A DNA stretch of 30,007 nt from CAZPNX01 sp964588285 (GTDB lineage: Bacteria > Edwardsbacteria > AC1 > EtOH8): assembly GCA_964588285.1 (NCBI GenBank), contig CAZPNX010000028.1:1-30007 (forward strand). The letters are read 5' to 3'. Within the stretch, counting starts at the first letter, position 1. Each line of letters starts with the position of its first letter. Both the position numbers and the translations under genes were made by a program. This document shows positions 29,684-30,007 of this stretch, in pieces. The notes under the pieces were generated by a model. The model ran no database searches. It saw only the letters and a program-made list of their open reading frames with translations, and had not been told where the DNA came from.

Positions 29684-30007
29684 ATGTCCGCCGACTTCAG
29701 CATTAGGGATTCTAATGATGTTGCGGTCGATGTCTGGGACGGATTGGCGGCCCGGCATCCCTGCCGCAGCGTCTTTTTGGAAAAACAATGGCTCGACTGC
29801 TGGCTTAAAAATCTGGGGGGTAAAAGCGGTATGCTGCTGGCGACCAGTGGAGGTAATGGAGAGCTCCATTGTTTGGCGTCTCTGCATTCGCAATGGTCGT
29901 CGATCAAGGGCATTCCGTTGATGAGAACTCTGAGCTTCTGCGGCGGAATCGAAACCACCTATCGGGACTTCCTGTTCCGCCCGGAAAATGCCGAGGCCGA
30001 CATCGGC
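29684..30007 (+). CDS. BioF2-like GNAT acyltransferase, N-terminal part (cut by window edge)
   Basis: The frame is open from the ATG at 29684 through all 108 codons to the end of the window. The N-terminus (WDGLAARHPCRSVFLEKQWLDCWLKNLG) matches the opening of the acyltransferase at 25220 (WNDLADRTPSASFYSRWEWQHAWW), and SFCGGIETTYRDFLF continues in the family style. It follows the GT4 gene at 28558 in the same order as the 24135-25220 pair. Only about a third of the expected length is visible, so the catalytic C-terminal motifs cannot be checked. Confidence 0.7.
   Translation, partial: MSADFSIRDSNDVAVDVWDGLAARHPCRSVFLEKQWLDCWLKNLGGKSGMLLATSGGNGELHCLASLHSQWSSIKGIPLMRTLSFCGGIETTYRDFLFRPENAEADIG

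Overview
The window is GC-rich bacterial DNA in which every credible gene reads left to right. No rRNA, tRNA, CRISPR array or phage gene is visible. Large secreted proteins ending in a FlgD-like/type IX-style C-terminal sorting domain, with C25 (gingipain-family) and M14 peptidases, point to a bacterium of the FCB superphylum or a nearby uncultivated candidate phylum (WOR-3, TA06 or Edwardsbacteria-like). This placement is an inference from protein architecture only.

Region 1 (1-13827) is an island of secreted peptidases: the 3' end of a C25-type protein cut by the window edge, two M14 zinc carboxypeptidases, then two complete gingipain-like C25 cysteine peptidases. All five end in the same kind of C-terminal beta-domain. 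Between the two M14 genes lies a 575-bp non-coding element with imperfect terminal inverted repeats and an apparent 7-bp target duplication, which looks like a MITE. The 3' third of the last C25 gene is written in a different codon dialect from its 5' part and shares runs of up to 58 identical bases with the partial gene at the left edge, so it looks mosaic. Two C25 genes have sigma70-like promoters, and clear intrinsic terminators follow both of them.

Region 2 (13828-16165) holds an intrinsic terminator, a near-consensus promoter (TTGACA, 17 bp, TATCAT), an untranslated leader and thrS. The thrS reading frame ends inside a degenerate 7-bp tandem repeat.

Region 3 (16253-30007, continuing beyond the edge) is a tightly packed cluster of twelve genes for a surface glycan containing a nonulosonic (sialic-type) acid. 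Neighbouring genes overlap or nearly touch, often through GTGA, ATGA or TTGA junctions. The order is: non-hydrolysing UDP-GlcNAc 2-epimerase (wecB), a fused CMP-nonulosonate synthetase/PseG-like hydrolase, neuB, a GT-B transferase that may use the CMP-sugar, a methyltransferase, a Wzx-type flippase, a GT4 glycosyltransferase, a FemAB/BioF2-like acyltransferase, a DegT-like PLP enzyme, two further GT4 enzymes and a second BioF2-like acyltransferase cut by the right edge.

The most interesting proposal is that WecB, the PseG-like domain, NeuB and the NeuA domain form a compact four-activity route to a CMP-nonulosonate, in which a non-hydrolysing epimerase plus a separate UDP-sugar hydrolase replaces the single hydrolysing epimerase NeuC. 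In Porphyromonas, gingipain-family proteins with this type of tail are anchored to a special lipopolysaccharide. The proximity of a protease island and a glycan cluster could therefore be functional, but this is speculative.
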